A DNA stretch of 64,000 nucleotides from Taxillus chinensis (Eukaryota > Streptophyta > Magnoliopsida > Santalales > Loranthaceae): NCBI GenBank assembly GCA_023512835.1, contig CM042087.1, forward strand, positions 53,422,765 to 53,486,764, read 5' to 3'. Made by a program: the position numbers and the translations under genes. Below the pieces are notes generated by a model. It saw only the letters and a list, made by a program, of their open reading frames with translations, was not told the origin of the DNA and ran no database searches. Shown one piece after another: positions 10,900 through 23,789 of the stretch (the stretch's first letter is position 1; every line of letters begins with the position of its first letter).

Positions 10900-13800
10900 C
10901 GAAGGTTCTCTAGCAAACTTGGAGAACTTAAGAGTTTTATTTTTGTTTTCACTTTTTAAAATGTAAATGCATGACATGCATGAGATGCAAAGATATAAAC
11001 TTTATCAAACTGAGAAACCAAAGTCCGAAAGAGTACTGTCATCACCGGATTTTGTCCGAGAGGGAAACAACTTTTGGGGTGCGATTCCACCAACCTTCAT
11101 CCGAATGGTGACGAAAAATACAGAGTCACCACCAATCGTTTTTGGGGTGTGATTGGTCACCTAAGAGAAGTTTATTCTAAGCCGTTAGGGATGGGCTGGG
11201 GAGTTGGTTATGCATGGAGAAGGACTAGCACCCCCATGATGCCCTTTCGGTACTTATCTTAAGATTTGGAGGTTTCTAACTTGTTTTTATATGTTTGATC
11301 TAAAGTTAACTAGTCTTAGGTGGGGCTGAATTTATCATGGCCTAAAGGTCTACTCTTTTTATTTCCTAAGTTGTTTGTTGAAGTCACAATTAAATTTAAT
11401 TTGTCCTAAACATCTAAAAGGGAATCCTAGCCATTTGGTTTTTTTTTTTCATTTTTCTTTCTACATTATTTATTAAAGTTGAATAGAATATCCAATTAAT
11501 CCTATGATTTTGTTAACATCTAAGTTATCTAAAGAAATCTAGGGAAAGGCGAACAATTTTATTTCTAGGTTATATGCTAATATTAAACTAAATATGCAAT
11601 GATGTTGAGAGTTGAAAGTTTAATGCTAAAACACTTTTTTTTTAATTTAGAAAACATCTTTTATTTAGGAATTTTTTTTTTCAAAATGTTTTTAATTAAA
11701 AGGAACGTTTTTAAGAGTAGGTTTTTTTGTTTTTTTATTTTTTTGAAAATCTTTTTCTATTTTTTTAACAAAATAAAAGACATAAATAACTAAAAACAAA
11801 TGTGATGTGTGTGAAAGTGTCATCCATAAAGTAAAAGCAAACTAACTTTTTTCTATCTTTTTTTTTTCTCTTTTTTTTGTTTCTTTTTTTTGTTTCTTTT
11901 TTTTTGGTTTTCCCTTCTTTCTTTATGTTTTGTTTTCTCTTCTTTTTTTTTTAACAAGTTACATGTTACAATGGTGTTAAAGTTTACAACCCAATATTAC
12001 AAAACTGTTATTGGCCCAAAGCTAACATTTTCTTAAGGCCAAATGGAAAAATAAATAAACAAACAAAATAAAACTAACTCTTTTTTTTACAGAACTAAAA
12101 TGGAGTGTATCATGCGACCACGCTATCAATAGTAAGGAACTCCTCCCGTCAATGCCCAAGCGTGTCAAACAAACACTAGTAAACAGAATATGAGTATAGG
12201 GGATAAAAGCTAACCCAATAACTAAGATGAACCAAACATGAAAGTGAGAGCCATTACCCAACAACAAATAAAGAACCCAACGTAGAAGCAAATGAATAAC
12301 AAAACAAGCAACAGTCCTGATGAGTAGGGGTTAGATAAACTGAAATTAAAAACACATTAAAGCCCAGACCAAAACCATATTAAAACTAGCCAGATGAATA
12401 GCAGATTAAAAATAGCTTAAAGCCATATAAAAAACAAATTAGCACCAGTCAGATTAAGACCAGATTAAAGCCCTCACGTTTTGAAAACTACACTGGAGGT
12501 TTGAAAAATGACCAAAGCATTCAAAAATGGTCAGTGCGTCCACACATTTTAAAAGTCAATCAAAGTATTCAAACCAAATTAAAATGTATCAGACACAACC
12601 CAGACCACACGTTCATATGTTTGTTTTTTTTTGTTTTTGGAAATCAAGTTACACCTCTTTTTTGTGGCTTTTCTTTCTGAAAACACAAATTTTATCAAGG
12701 CCAGGCAGGATATCCATAAACAAAAATAGCTGGTAGAATGGAAAATGAAAAAAACTGGGACTGTGTTGCTCTAGTGCAACCAAACAAATAAACTGCATCA
12801 GTAAACACAGAAAGGATTTCGACGACATGAATCACACAAAACACAAGGATTTGGACGACATGACTAGAATCCATCGTCATTCACACAAGCACGCAATCAT
12901 GAGATATAACCATTTTAGACAAGAAAAATATAGAATCGAGGCATCATGGAATGAAGGCATTACCAAAGACGTTTTTCCCCTCTATGGGACGCTCGTCCTC
13001 TTGCACCCAAACTGAGTGCGCTCTGCACTAGCCTCCAATTGAATAACAGCAGCGGCGAATAATGATAGCGGCGAATAATGACAGCTACGAATCGAGTGCC
13101 TTCTGTGCCTCCTTGGTGCCTTTTGTGTTGCCTCTTTGGTGCCTCCGTCCAACTATCACGACGTATTGGAGTGGTCTCGAGAGTCCTCTGCTTTCCTCGT
13201 GGTGACTATGGGATGAACGATAGTGGCGGTCGCGTCTAGCTCCACGATAACCAGCAAGTGTGGTGTCGGTCAAGGGGAGTGAAAGGGGGCGTCTGGTTTG
13301 TGAAAGGAAAGGGCTTTGGTGATGGACTTCGTGGGTGAAAAAAAATTTAGCGATGGAGGTTAGTGTGTTAGTTTGTAGGAAAAGGGGAGGAGGAAGAGGG
13401 CAATTTTGGTTCAGGTTTTGGAGTTGAGAAGAGAAATGAGGGCAGCGAGTTTTGGATTTTCAGGGAGAGGGAACTAGAGAGAAGAAGAGTTTTTTTTGGG
13501 GAAGACAAGGAAATAGAGGTGTGGTGCTGTTTTTTTTTTTTGGCCAGCAGCAGAGAGCTCTTGAGCCAAGAAAGAGAAAGGGGTTTTATAAATGAGGCGA
13601 TTAGGGTTACAACCAGGAGACGAAGTGGATCATTGAACTGGTGATGGGTTAACAATATTGTTTGGCTTGAGAGAGAGAAGATGACCACGATTCGAAGATA
13701 GGTAGAATTGATGAGAGGATTGGGTGACCATGGTTAAGCTGGCTAGCTGGAGGGGAGAGAGATGAAGCTGGCATGGTGATCCGATGGTCCTCTGGGATCA

Positions 13801-14640
13801 CGGTGGTCCTTGCATGGAGTTGGGGAAGACGACGCAATGATAGGGAGAGAGAGAGAAGAAGAAGACAAAGCGTTTTGGTGGAGAGGATAAGAACGGGTGA
13901 TGTGGCTGTGATTTTTCTATTTTTATTTTTTGTTTTTTTGTTTTTTTTTTGTTTTTTTATTTTTTCATTTTATTTACTTCCAGCCAATGGAAAGTCAACA
14001 CCTAGCCTAAAGTGGGCGGGAAAAAATAAGGAAAAGCAGAATTTATTTTTTGGATTTTTAACTAATGTCTTTTAGTTTTTGAGATCGGTAGGACAAATCG
14101 GATTTCAAAATATCTCGAAAAATTTGTTTTTGGACTCAGGGCATCATGAAGTGCGACCTCGTATCAATTTTATTTGAAAATGATCTTGTTTTTATAGCAA
14201 GCCTGTACTACGATTATTTATTATCAAAAAATGTATTTATTTTGTTTTTTTGTCTAAAATGCTCTGGGAACGAATATATACAATATATATGTCAAAATTC
14301 TTAGAACGACGAGTAGGATGAGAATATGAGGTTCGTGACCTGATCTGGAGCACCATTTGGAAAGTCAATTACCGTTTTGACCACCGTTAGTGGGCAAAAC
14401 GCTATTTTGCCTATAACTTCTTTGTTTGACTTCAAAATTGAGCACGGTCGAAGGCGTTGATCCCCAAATTTGATTTTCTATCGCTTGAGACTGATTCTTT
14501 GACATTTGAAGGCCTTTATAAATAAGTCATTGAACTTGAACATTTTTGGCTTAGTGGTCACAATTTTTTGTCGTCTTGCAAAATTCTGCAACAAGCGGGG
14601 GTGATATTATAAAAATCAAATTTGATCAAACGTGTCCAAC
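10900..14640 (-). mobile_element. LTR/leader of the Gypsy element carrying the 9.4-10.9 kb gag
   Basis: This lies upstream of the minus-strand gag and has LTR-like content. The GAGTCACCACCAATCGTTTT block at 11125 and the TAAGAGAAGTTTATTCTAAG block at 11162 resemble sequence common near the 3' end of plant Gypsy LTRs. GTGACCACTAAGCC and CACCCCCGCTTGTTGCAG (reverse complement, about 14555-14610) look like its 5' part. Exact TG/CA ends and a primer binding site could not be fixed. It includes T-rich tracts (11640-11960) and no credible gene; the ORFs at 13368-13837 and 13773-14075 are low-complexity readings. Confidence 0.5.
13038..13092. repeat. Short tandem repeat, about 18-20 bp unit, three copies
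   Basis: AACAGCAGCGGCGAATAATG, ATAGCGGCGAATAATG and ACAGCTACGAAT follow one another: an imperfect three-copy repeat inside the Gypsy LTR-like region. Confidence 0.6.
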
Positions 14641-14749
14641 CCGAACAAAATAGGATATAACAGGTACAAATAGTCTGTTTGAATTTAAAACGAACAAATG
14701 GAATGAAATCCCTAAAACTATATGTTGAGGGGCAAACTTAAATTATCGT

Positions 14750-15290
14750 CTAGCGGTGTCTTCTTTGGAGCCTCCTCAACGGCTCATTCCCCTCTTCAAG
14801 TTTGTTGATGGCCATCCCCCTTATTAATGATTGCTTCGTTGCATGGCTCTTCTGCATCTTGGCTACTTCCATCTGTTCCACCATTTTTTGTATGGCTTCC
14901 CCTTATTTTAGCATTATCTGCTATAAAATAGCATTCTCTTGTAGCAAGGACGTAGTTGTATCTAGGATAACCACAAGTTCTTCATTAGAGGCCACTTCTT
15001 CAGTTGTTGTGTCTTCGCCCATGTCGGGGAGGGGGAACAACTTCTCTTTCCATGCCTTGTACATAATCTGATAAGATAGGGTTAGCATACAAGTTGGCCT
15101 TGATTCCGTGAGGGATAGCCCAAGCTCTGTGCATTTCAAAGATTGCCCTTTTTGCCCCAAGAGCTCTATACTCCATATCGTATGCTTCCATCCCATGTAA
15201 GAATGAGATGATTTGGTGCCCTTCCAATTGTCTCCCAACTTGTAATGGTGCGTATGCAGTGCTTCCCCAAGGGCCAATTAATGTTACCTA
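14750..15290 (-). pseudogene. Unidentified minus-strand ORF fragment
   Basis: Between about 15277 and 14760 one minus-strand frame stays almost open, with one stop near 14912. It includes HHYKLGDNWKGTKSSHSYMG, then TTEEVASNEELVVILDTTTS and EAIQKMVEQMEVAKMQKSHA (coiled-coil like). I do not recognise the family. Its place next to LTR D suggests a retroelement gag-like fragment, but this is inference. Confidence 0.35.
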
Positions 15291-18049
15291 GTTGTAGCTA
15301 CCGCAGTTATACAACAAGCTTGATCTGTGCATCCAAGGGGCCCTCCAAATGACATCTTCATCTCTTAGTGTGTCAAGCTTGAATATCCATCCTGCCTTGT
15401 CATTAGATAGCCATCATCAACTCCCCAAAATGTCTAATAGAGTTATGGCAGAGGAGTAGGAGATAGATTTGGATTATTGTCTTCAAATGATATTTGTAAT
15501 GAACCGTATTTAAGGTTCTAAGAGATATCCATGTGATGGAATGTATATCGAGGGATGAAAATATATAGATGGGAATGTACTTGTCAAATAGAGAATTTTG
15601 ATAGTAATTGGGCTCGATTTAGAGTCAGGGCCTTGTGAGGTTAATTTTAATATTTTAAATAATTAAATAAGAAAAGTATAAACGGAGAAAATAGAGGAGA
15701 AACCCTTAATTTGATTTTGTGTGTGCATGAGACATGAAGAGAGAGGAAGGGAGAGCGTGTTTAAGGAGGAACAAGAGGAGGAACAAAGAAATTACAAAGG
15801 GGATTGACGATCCAAACTCAAATCGAATAAATTCGGTGTAAAAATTCATTCTTCTCACTCATATGTCATTGATTATGCTTATTAGAGTAGCCAAAACATG
15901 GAACTTAACCGCAAATTCATGGGATTTAATGTATGAACCGTAAGTGTGGAAATTCATGGAATTTCATATTTGTGGTGTTTTAATGCTTATAAAGTGACGA
16001 AATTGAGGTTGAGACATGGTATAAAGTCTTTGGGTATGAGTTTTTGTCATTTAGGACTTAAATATGTGGATTCTGGCCGGAAATGGTGAATTCCCGAATG
16101 TTATAGTGGCATGGTCCACTAAAATTTTAATCAACCAAACTGGGTAATTTGATTGACCATGACAGTTTTGAACTAGTTGGTCGACTGAAATTTTAAGCGA
16201 CTAGTTTAATCGACTATTTGCTTTACTAAAGTGTTTTGTTAGCTCAACATGGTCAGGTGAACCATAGTGGTCATGTGAGATATAATCAACTATATTTAGG
16301 TCGACCGAGGCCTATTTTGGGCCATTTTTCCATGGTTTCTTCGAGTTTTGATCCCCATATTTTTTGGGTAGCCTAATAGGGGGATTTAGGGTTGTAAGCC
16401 TATGAGTTTGAAGAGACTTGAAAAGTCTAGCTTGTCTTATTGTTTTGCATGTATATCTTGTTTGCTTTCACATGTTTGGAATGTACATGATATGTCATGA
16501 ATATTGTAAATGATCTGCTTATATACGATAACGACATGAGATGTTATGTTTGCATGAATTGTGGTACCTAGTGGTCATGTGGGCATGTGATGTCACGCCC
16601 TTGAATCTCAGGGAACCCAGAATCAAGGGTAATCCTGTACTTTTTCATACATCAATATGCGTATAATATGTCAAACAGTCATACAGACATCACATCACAA
16701 ACAGTATGCAAATACAACTATCCACGGACCCATATTCGGAATACAATACATAATACAATACAAACTCATACATCAGAGTAGTGGGCACATCTTCCTAGAA
16801 GAAAGTCTTCCACTAGTCTCGGGTCACACCTGAAAAGGGTAAATAACAAAGTAGGGGTGAGCTACAAGCTCAGTAGGTGACCCTAAATGTCACGCCCCCG
16901 AATTCCAAGAAAACCCGGAACCAGGAACATGACTTCCCCTTGCCTGCACCCGAAAGGTCAAGGGGTTGGTGACTAGCACCAATAGAGACTACACCGCGGG
17001 TGCTGTCTCAAATATGCAACCCTGTACAGTCATACATCAAGGGTAATCTTGTACTTTCCCATACATCGTCATGCATACAATAAGTCAAACAGTCATACAG
17101 ACATCACATCACCAACAGTATGCAAATATAACTGTCCACGGACCCATGTCCGGGATACAAACATAATACAATACACAATACAGAATACAGTACTGTATCA
17201 TACATCAGAGTAGTGGGCGTCCTCCTGGAAGAAAGTCCTCCACTAGTCTCGGGTCACACCTGAAAAGGGTAAACAACAAGTAGGGGTGAGCGACAAGCTC
17301 AGTAGGTGACCCCAACACTCCACATCATGCAGACATACAAGTCTATACTACATGCTCTGTGTACTCGTGCACTGTGTAGTGTGCACAATCATCAGGACTC
17401 AGCCTGCAAACAAACATCAGGACCTAGCCTGCCCACACAGGACAGCTTGTCCACGATCCTCAACAAGATCCCAGCTCAGGGCACTCAGCCTTAGCTCCAC
17501 GAGCTCAACGACTCAACTCAGGCCTTAGCCTGTCCACAGCGCAATATGCCGGGCCACAGTCGCTACACAGGCCTGCCATCGGTGCATATGCCTGCCACGT
17601 CAACCACATAGCACCATCGGTGCATCACGGTGAGAACCCAAATAAGTCACGGAGTCCATGCCCCAATACCTCACATCAACTTACTAACATTAGTATGGCA
17701 TGTCATTCTCAATATTTTCTTTAGAATTGTAGCCAGTCTTCACAAGTAAATCTTCAACCCTTGATTTATGAAGGAAGTACCCATAGCAGCTATTTTCTTG
17801 AAATTCAAAGTCCCGGCATTGAGTTCCCATATCATAAATAAGATAATTTGATTTTTGGGGATTTTTCTGAGATGTCTAACCTCACTTTCCAAAAATTTAC
17901 CACTACGAACTTTTGCGCTTTTCTGAGATTTTACACTAAATCCCAATTTTCACATTTTGAAAGAGTGGGAATTAATTTTTCTAGTATTTTTCTTTGAATC
18001 CAAATGGGGGGTATTTCGTTATTTACATTGTAACTTAAGTGCGGAACAC

Positions 18050-18300
18050 TGTTACGGATTTGATGCTACGAATGTGATGCTACGGACTGATGTTGCGGAG
18101 CGATGCTACGGACTGATGCTACTGATCTGAACTACTCCTCCGGACTACTGATCCGGACTAACTCCTCCGGACTACTGATCCGTACTAACTCCTCCGGACT
18201 ACTGATCCGGACTAACTACTCCGGACTAACTCCTCCGAACTACTGATCCGGACTAACTACTCCGGACTACTGATCCGGACTAACAAAGTTGTTGACTCCA
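18050..18300. repeat. Minisatellite in LTR B
   Basis: Imperfect tandem repeats, first of a TGATGCTACGGAC unit, then of an approximately 24-bp CCGGACTACTGATCCGGACTAACT-type unit (shown in parts: CCGGACTACTGAT, CCGGACTAACTCCT). It occupies the same relative LTR position as the unrelated minisatellites at 23790-23950 and 51600-51800. Confidence 0.85.
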
Positions 18301-18742
18301 TAGTCGCGACTACGAAGCTGACCCATTCGCCGACTCCATAGCTGCTGACTGGTCCGTTGACCCTAAAACTCGCCCAGGGTACTGTTCATCGTCGTTTTTA
18401 GCCTGTTCTTCGTCTGGAAGCAACCCAGTGACCCCCAGACACTCATAAACACATGTTTTACGCAATAAACTGCAATATTTACCTCAAAACGCGTCCTAAA
18501 CGCCTCTAATTCGCACGATAACAGCAGAAATACACACAAATCATATATTCATCTAGATCTAAATCTAGACCTCCATGGTTGACTTCTCAACCCTCATAAA
18601 ATACACACTCATACAACCACAGATCACATATTCAAGGATAGGATCGAGATAAGACAGTTAAGGACACCTACCTGGAAAGGTTTATTGCGATCCACGAGCT
18701 CCAATCGCCCCAAAATCGCCAAGAAAGCTCTTCACGCTCTTC

Positions 18743-18743
<1 letters not shown>

Positions 18744-18773
<30 letters not shown>

Positions 18774-18774
18774 T
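18744..18774. repeat. (CT)n tract in LTR B
   Basis: CT dinucleotide repeat; in sense orientation it is a GA tract in the 5' half of the LTR. Confidence 0.9.
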
Positions 18775-19011
18775 GCTCAAACATGCACGTACCAATAATT
18801 GGCAATTAAAGAGATAAGGCATTTCTTAATTATATATATACTGTTGCCAATAATTGGCCTCCCAGCAATAATTGACCCGAACGCAATAATTGACCTTCCG
18901 AGGTCACGAACTCCAAATTGAGTCAAATTACTGTCAAAACGCTCGAAATGACGAGCACAACACTGTTCAGATATTATCACACTCAAATGACTACTCAAAC
19001 GCAAAGTCAAC

Positions 19012-19491
19012 CAATAAACCCCGAAAAGTCAATAATCGGGTCAAACGGGGCCCCGACTCGAAATCGGGCCCAAGTACAGTCAAAATGCTCACATCGACGG
19101 CTACACTACCGTCCAGATAGTTACATTCCCATAGAATGACTATCTCTCAAAACTACCCAAATACGAGTCTTTACACTAAAACTCCACATCATGTAACATA
19201 CAAGTTTATACTATATGCTCAGTATACTCGTGCACCGTGTAGTGTGTATAATCATTAGGATTTAGCCTACAAACAAACATCAGGATAGATTGTCCATAAT
19301 CCTCAATGGGATCCCAGCTTAGAGCACTCAATCCTAGTTCTATGAGCTCAACGGCTCAACTCAGGCCACAGCCTGTCATCACAAGCTCAATAGCTCAATC
19401 CAGGCCTTAGCCTGTCACCATAAGCTCAACAGCTCAACCCAGGCCTTAGCCTATCAAGTCAACCACATAATACAACCGGTGCATCACGGTG
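19012..19491. repeat. Direct repeat copy 1 (480 bp) flanking insertion C
   Basis: Runs from CAATAAACCCCGAAAAGTC in the tail of LTR B, across the B/A junction (CTTTACA-CTAAA), to GGTGCATCACGGTG in LTR A. It is about 97% identical by eye to 22828-23305, including the junction itself. Confidence 0.9.
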
Positions 19492-19654
19492 TAACGCCCC
19501 CAAATTTGAACCTGGTTTGGTAAAATAATTTTTTAAAATATTTATTTTTAATTTTAATATTTTTATTTTATTTTTTTAATTATAAATTAATTTAATAAAT
19601 TAAAATTTAATTTATTAAAATTTAAGGTTTTTTGTTTTTGTTTTTAAAATTTAT

Positions 19655-19661
19655 CAAAAAA

Positions 19662-19698
<37 letters not shown>

Positions 19699-19830
19699 AA
19701 TATTTTATTTTTTTTTATTATATATTTTTTTTTAATTCCATATTTTTTTTTTTTTTTTTTTTATTCTTCAAAAATAAAGGAGGGGGGGGGAAAAAAAAAA
19801 AAAAAAAGGGGGGGGGCAATAAAAATGGGA
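19655..19830. repeat. Homopolymer-rich low-complexity stretch
   Basis: Consecutive long runs of A, T, A, G, A and G (including G8-A17-G8 near 19782-19815). It could be a real low-complexity tract or poorly resolved sequence. The ORFs at 19632-19906 are artefacts of it. Confidence 0.9.
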
Positions 19831-21084
19831 AGGAGAAAAAAAAGTGGGGAAGGAAAACCAGGAAAATTTCAAAAATGGGAAATACCATATAATATTTGCA
19901 CATCATACATGATCAACATTTCACAAGGAAATCATAACATGGAAGATTATGTTTAGACATCGTATCATAACATCATGACCTAGGTTAACCACCCAGGATA
20001 CCGTATCATAACATAACATATTATCACTGGATTGACACTCTCCAGTGATGTTCTTTACCCAATGCATTGGAGGTCTTTCTGGAACCACCCATCATAAACT
20101 TACTTTGTCCAAACATAAGAGGTTATAACAACTTTAACATACATAACACGAGACATCACATAAAATTTCAATAAAACATTCAAAGTTAACAAGGATAACC
20201 ACGAATATCAAAATGGTTATCTACCCCAATCAAGAGCATAGATTACCAAGAGAGAGATTAAAAAGAAACTAATGTTTTCAACAATAAATTGAAAATAGAA
20301 GAATAAGAAACATAAAACTCTTACAATAATAATTCCAAATAAAACAAGTTAAAGAAGAAGAGAAAAGAGAGAAAAGGAAAAGAAAAACCCTTACGAAATA
20401 TAGACTATAATGAAAAAGAAAAAGAGGATAAGAAACCCTTACTATCGCTTGTCGTTCTCTGCGTTCTAAACCTTAAAAATATCAAAACACTAAATTAGCA
20501 TTAATGCTTGAAAAGTTCAATATCACACATATCTCCTTATATATATATATATATCTATACTTATAACTATATATCTTTATAATAGCATACCTTAATGTGC
20601 TTGTGGGGTTGAATATTAATTTGGGTTCCCACTTCTATTGCTGTTCCATATCCTATTTCGATCCCATGCATCATAAGCCTTGAGTTGTGCACTAACTAGG
20701 TTATATGCCTTGAGAGTTTTTGAATAAGATTTACTTCTTGTATTGGGTGAACGGAAAAGACGTTCGATAAGCTTATTTTTCCTACGTGTCTTCCACCTTA
20801 ACCATGAGGGGATATTAGACACGGGTCTAAAGGGACGATCAGGAGGAGATAAGGATGGGGATAGTTGTGAGGTCAAGCATTAACAATTGGGGCTGCGAAG
20901 AAGAAGGGCGATTGTCGGGGAATTCATTTTGGAAGTCGTTCCTTACGATCTTCCGCTATCTAGAACCTTAAAAATAAAAATAAAAAACATAAGTTAATAT
21001 TCTCATCTTTTCACTTGAATTATAGAATGACAACATATGCTATGATAAAATACTATAATTTAAAATCATTGCACATGTATATAT

Positions 21085-21225
21085 AAATATATATGAGGTG
21101 GCAAGGCCAACCATGTATGTATATATACGAGGTGGTACAACCAATCATATAAATAACATATGTAAGGTGGTAAAACCAACCATGAATATAGTATATATGA
21201 GGTGGTAAAACCAACCATATAGATC
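21085..21225. repeat. Tandem repeat, about 35-bp unit, four copies
   Basis: Four imperfect copies of a unit containing ATATGAGGTGGTAAAACCAA then CCATATA. Confidence 0.8.
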
Positions 21226-22276
21226 TACATAATAAATAAGAAGTAACTTCAAAATTTCAAAATCTTAAGTATTACCTTTCGTAGAACTTCGACGCTTGGT
21301 AAGTACCAAAAGCAAAAGAGGATTTGAGTAGAGTATTTGGGGTGTTAAGAGGGCTTAAGGGAGTGTTTTGAGAGGGAATTTCGTGGTGTGGCTTGAGGGA
21401 TTTGTGCTTAAGAGGAGAGGCAAGACACTCCTTATATAGGCAAGGATGGTGGTAGGTGTGTAGTGTGAAAGTAGTGTATGAATTTGACTTTGGCATCAAA
21501 TTAAATTATGTAAAATATATAAAATACTTTATTTTATTCCTATTATCCTCTCTTAAAACGTGGGTATCTTCTCCTACCATTTAAAAAATGTTTTAAGACT
21601 TTTCAACCTAGAAGGTTCCTTTGGCATCAAAAGTCCACATTGGTGTACTCTCTACTAATTCAATTATAACGTTTTTAATTTTGTAGTTTTTGACAAATGG
21701 CCAATTGTATTGCATTACTAACTCAAATATCTACAAATGGGTATCAATTTTATAATTTTTAAATATGTATAACAAAAGTTATTGAATTTTAAAGTCATAC
21801 TAAAATGTTTACCCGTTCATACTAAACCTATGTGTAGTATTTTAAATTCTGGAATTGATTGGCTTCATATTAAATTCTGAAATTTTTACACGTTTTAGAT
21901 AAGTCATAAATGAACAAATGAGATTTGGTTTTATGTCAATTGGATCTATATAACTCAAGTTATGAATTTTTGAATGGGACCTCCAGAATATGCCTCATTC
22001 AAATTTTTGGGCCTTACCTATGTTTTATACTTTTGGTAAAGTTAAGGCTTGTAATACTTACTTACCCATAGTAATTTGGTTTAAGAAACTAAATGACATA
22101 ATATATAGCATCTAAAATTTTTATGACATATAAGAAATTATTTTATTATTTTTTTATAACGTATTTAATATTTACGCGGATAAAATAATATAATTGCATA
22201 ATCAATAAACAATAAAGTAAGATAACATTATAGCATAAAATATTATAATCCTAAACATAAACATTAATATCATATT

Positions 22277-22561
22277 CTATGGCCTTCGTAAAATTTCTTG
22301 AATTATATTAGCGTATGTGCGTAAGACGTGTTGTGCTTCGGCAAGTAGAGTCGACAACCCTTCGGCTAACATTGTCGTAGTTGTCGCATGAATAACCTCA
22401 AACTTCTCCCTGTGTCTCGTCGCATTATATTGCAGCCATTGGACACGAGCATTTAGCTCATCTATAGCAAAGCATAGCTTTGTAACTTCAAGTCGTATTG
22501 CTCGCCGATCTTCATCGCATACACTATTCTTGGATGGCAATACTTGAGAACTTGATGCCAT
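22277..22561 (-). CDS. Small hypothetical protein in insertion C (94 aa)
   Basis: The ORF begins MASSSQVLPSKNSVCDEDRR and includes LEVTKLCFAIDELNARVQWL and HREKFEVIHATTTTMLAEGL, probably alpha-helical and coiled-coil prone. It has a plausible ATG and a stop at 22277. I do not recognise it. It lies in a transposable-element segment and could be a gag-like or accessory remnant of a non-autonomous element. Expression is not supported by anything visible. Confidence 0.35.
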   Translation of the reverse strand: MASSSQVLPSKNSVCDEDRRAIRLEVTKLCFAIDELNARVQWLQYNATRHREKFEVIHATTTTMLAEGLSTLLAEAQHVLRTYANIIQEILRRP

Positions 22562-22827
22562 AACTCTTATTATTATTCTTCTTACTTCTATACTTTCTTA
22601 TAAATAAAATCTCATGCTCATACCTATTTATGGAAGTCCAAACGGATACTATTCATAACGGACGGATACTATTCATAACGGCTACTTATCACATGCTATT
22701 TGAATGACTATATTGGGTGCTTATTTTTATCGTGATAATATCTAAAATATCCTTTCTAACTATTGTTAACAATAACATTATTATTATTTTATTAATATTA
22801 CTCTTTAAGTAAGAACTTAAATAGCTA

Positions 22828-23305
22828 CAATAAACCCCGAAAAGTCAACAATCGGGTCAAACGGGGCCCCGACTCGAAATCGGGCCCAAGTACAGTCAAA
22901 ATGCTCACATCGACGGCTACACTACCGTCCAGATAGTTACATTCCCATAGAATGACTATCTCTCAAAACTACCCAAATACGAGTCTTTACACTAAAACTC
23001 TACATCATGCAACATACAAGTCTATACTATATGCTCAGTATACTCGTGCACCGTGTAGTGTGTATAATCATCAGGATTTAGCCTACAAACAAACATCAGG
23101 ATAGATTGTCCATAATCCTCAATGGGATCCCAGCTTAGAGCACTCAATCCTAGTTCTATGAGCTCAACAGCTCAACTCAGGCCACAGCCTGTCATCACAA
23201 GCTCAATAGCTCAATCCAGGCCTTAGTCGTCACCATAAGCTCAACACCCAACCCAGGCCTTAGCCTATCAAGTCAACCACATAACACAATCGGTGCATCA
23301 CGGTG
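22828..23305. repeat. Direct repeat copy 2 (478 bp) flanking insertion C
   Basis: Partner of 19012-19491. After it, LTR A continues normally with AGAACACAAACAAGTC, which matches the order in LTR B (17635). Confidence 0.9.
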
Positions 23306-23789
23306 AGAACACAAACAAGTCATGGAGCCCAAGACCCAAATCCTTAAACCAACATATTAACACTAGTATGACACTTAGTTCACAACACTCCCTTTATAAC
23401 TGAGGTCAGTCTTTACAGATATGTCCTCATGCCTTGATAAAGGAGAGGATGTTCGTAGAAGTTGTTTTCTTGCAATAAAAAGTCCAGGCATTAGGTTCCC
23501 ATATCATAACTAAGAGAACCTAATTTTTGGGGATTTTTCTGAGAGGTCTAACTCCACTTTCCAAAAAGTTACCACTATGAAAAACTGGATATTTCTGGGA
23601 TTTTACATTAAAGTCCATTTTTCACATTTTGAAGGAGTGGGAATTTGATTTTCTAGTATTTTTCTTTGAATTCGAAAGGGGGGTATTTCGTTATTTACAT
23701 TGTAACTTAATACTTAAATGTGGGGAGGCATAATGGTTTACAATGTAAATGGTCCTACGGCGCCATGGAACTGTTGGATCCGGAAACTT

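Larger units (their letters stand above)
16888..19175 (-). mobile_element. Solo LTR B nested in A, TSD CTAAA
   Basis: Starts TGTCACGCCCCCG and ends GAGTCTTTACA (plus-strand reading). It is flanked by CTAAA at 16883-16887 and CTAAA at 19176-19180, and A resumes immediately after. At 2288 bp it is a complete LTR with a (CT)n tract and a minisatellite. The reading GTACCCTGGGCGAG and AAAACGACGATGAACAG (reverse complement near 18370-18400) is a block conserved between the family's LTRs. Confidence 0.9.
19490..22827 (-). mobile_element. Insertion C (LTR-type, about 3.3 kb) inside LTR A
   Basis: Starts TGTAACGCCCCC, which in reverse complement is the GGGGCGTTACA end of an LTR. Sequence such as TCATAACATCATGACCTAGG (19966) and GATTGACACTCTCCAGTGAT (20032) resembles no gene. 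No matching TG start or TSD was found at the right end, so the element looks truncated there. It holds a homopolymer-rich stretch (19655-19830), a short tandem repeat (21085-21225) and one minus-strand ORF (22277-22561). Confidence 0.55.

Noticed and set aside
13368..14075. Pairs of 60-100-codon ORFs on both strands
   Set aside because: Low-complexity Ser/Leu or Arg/Lys readings of GA- and T-rich LTR sequence.
16591..19175. A and B as the two LTRs of one full element
   Set aside because: B sits inside A with its own perfect CTAAA duplication and no internal domain lies between them, so they are separate solo LTRs.
19012..23305. The 0.48-kb repeats as LTRs of a small retrotransposon
   Set aside because: They do not start TG or end CA, contain an older insertion junction, and lack a PBS or polypurine tract beside them.
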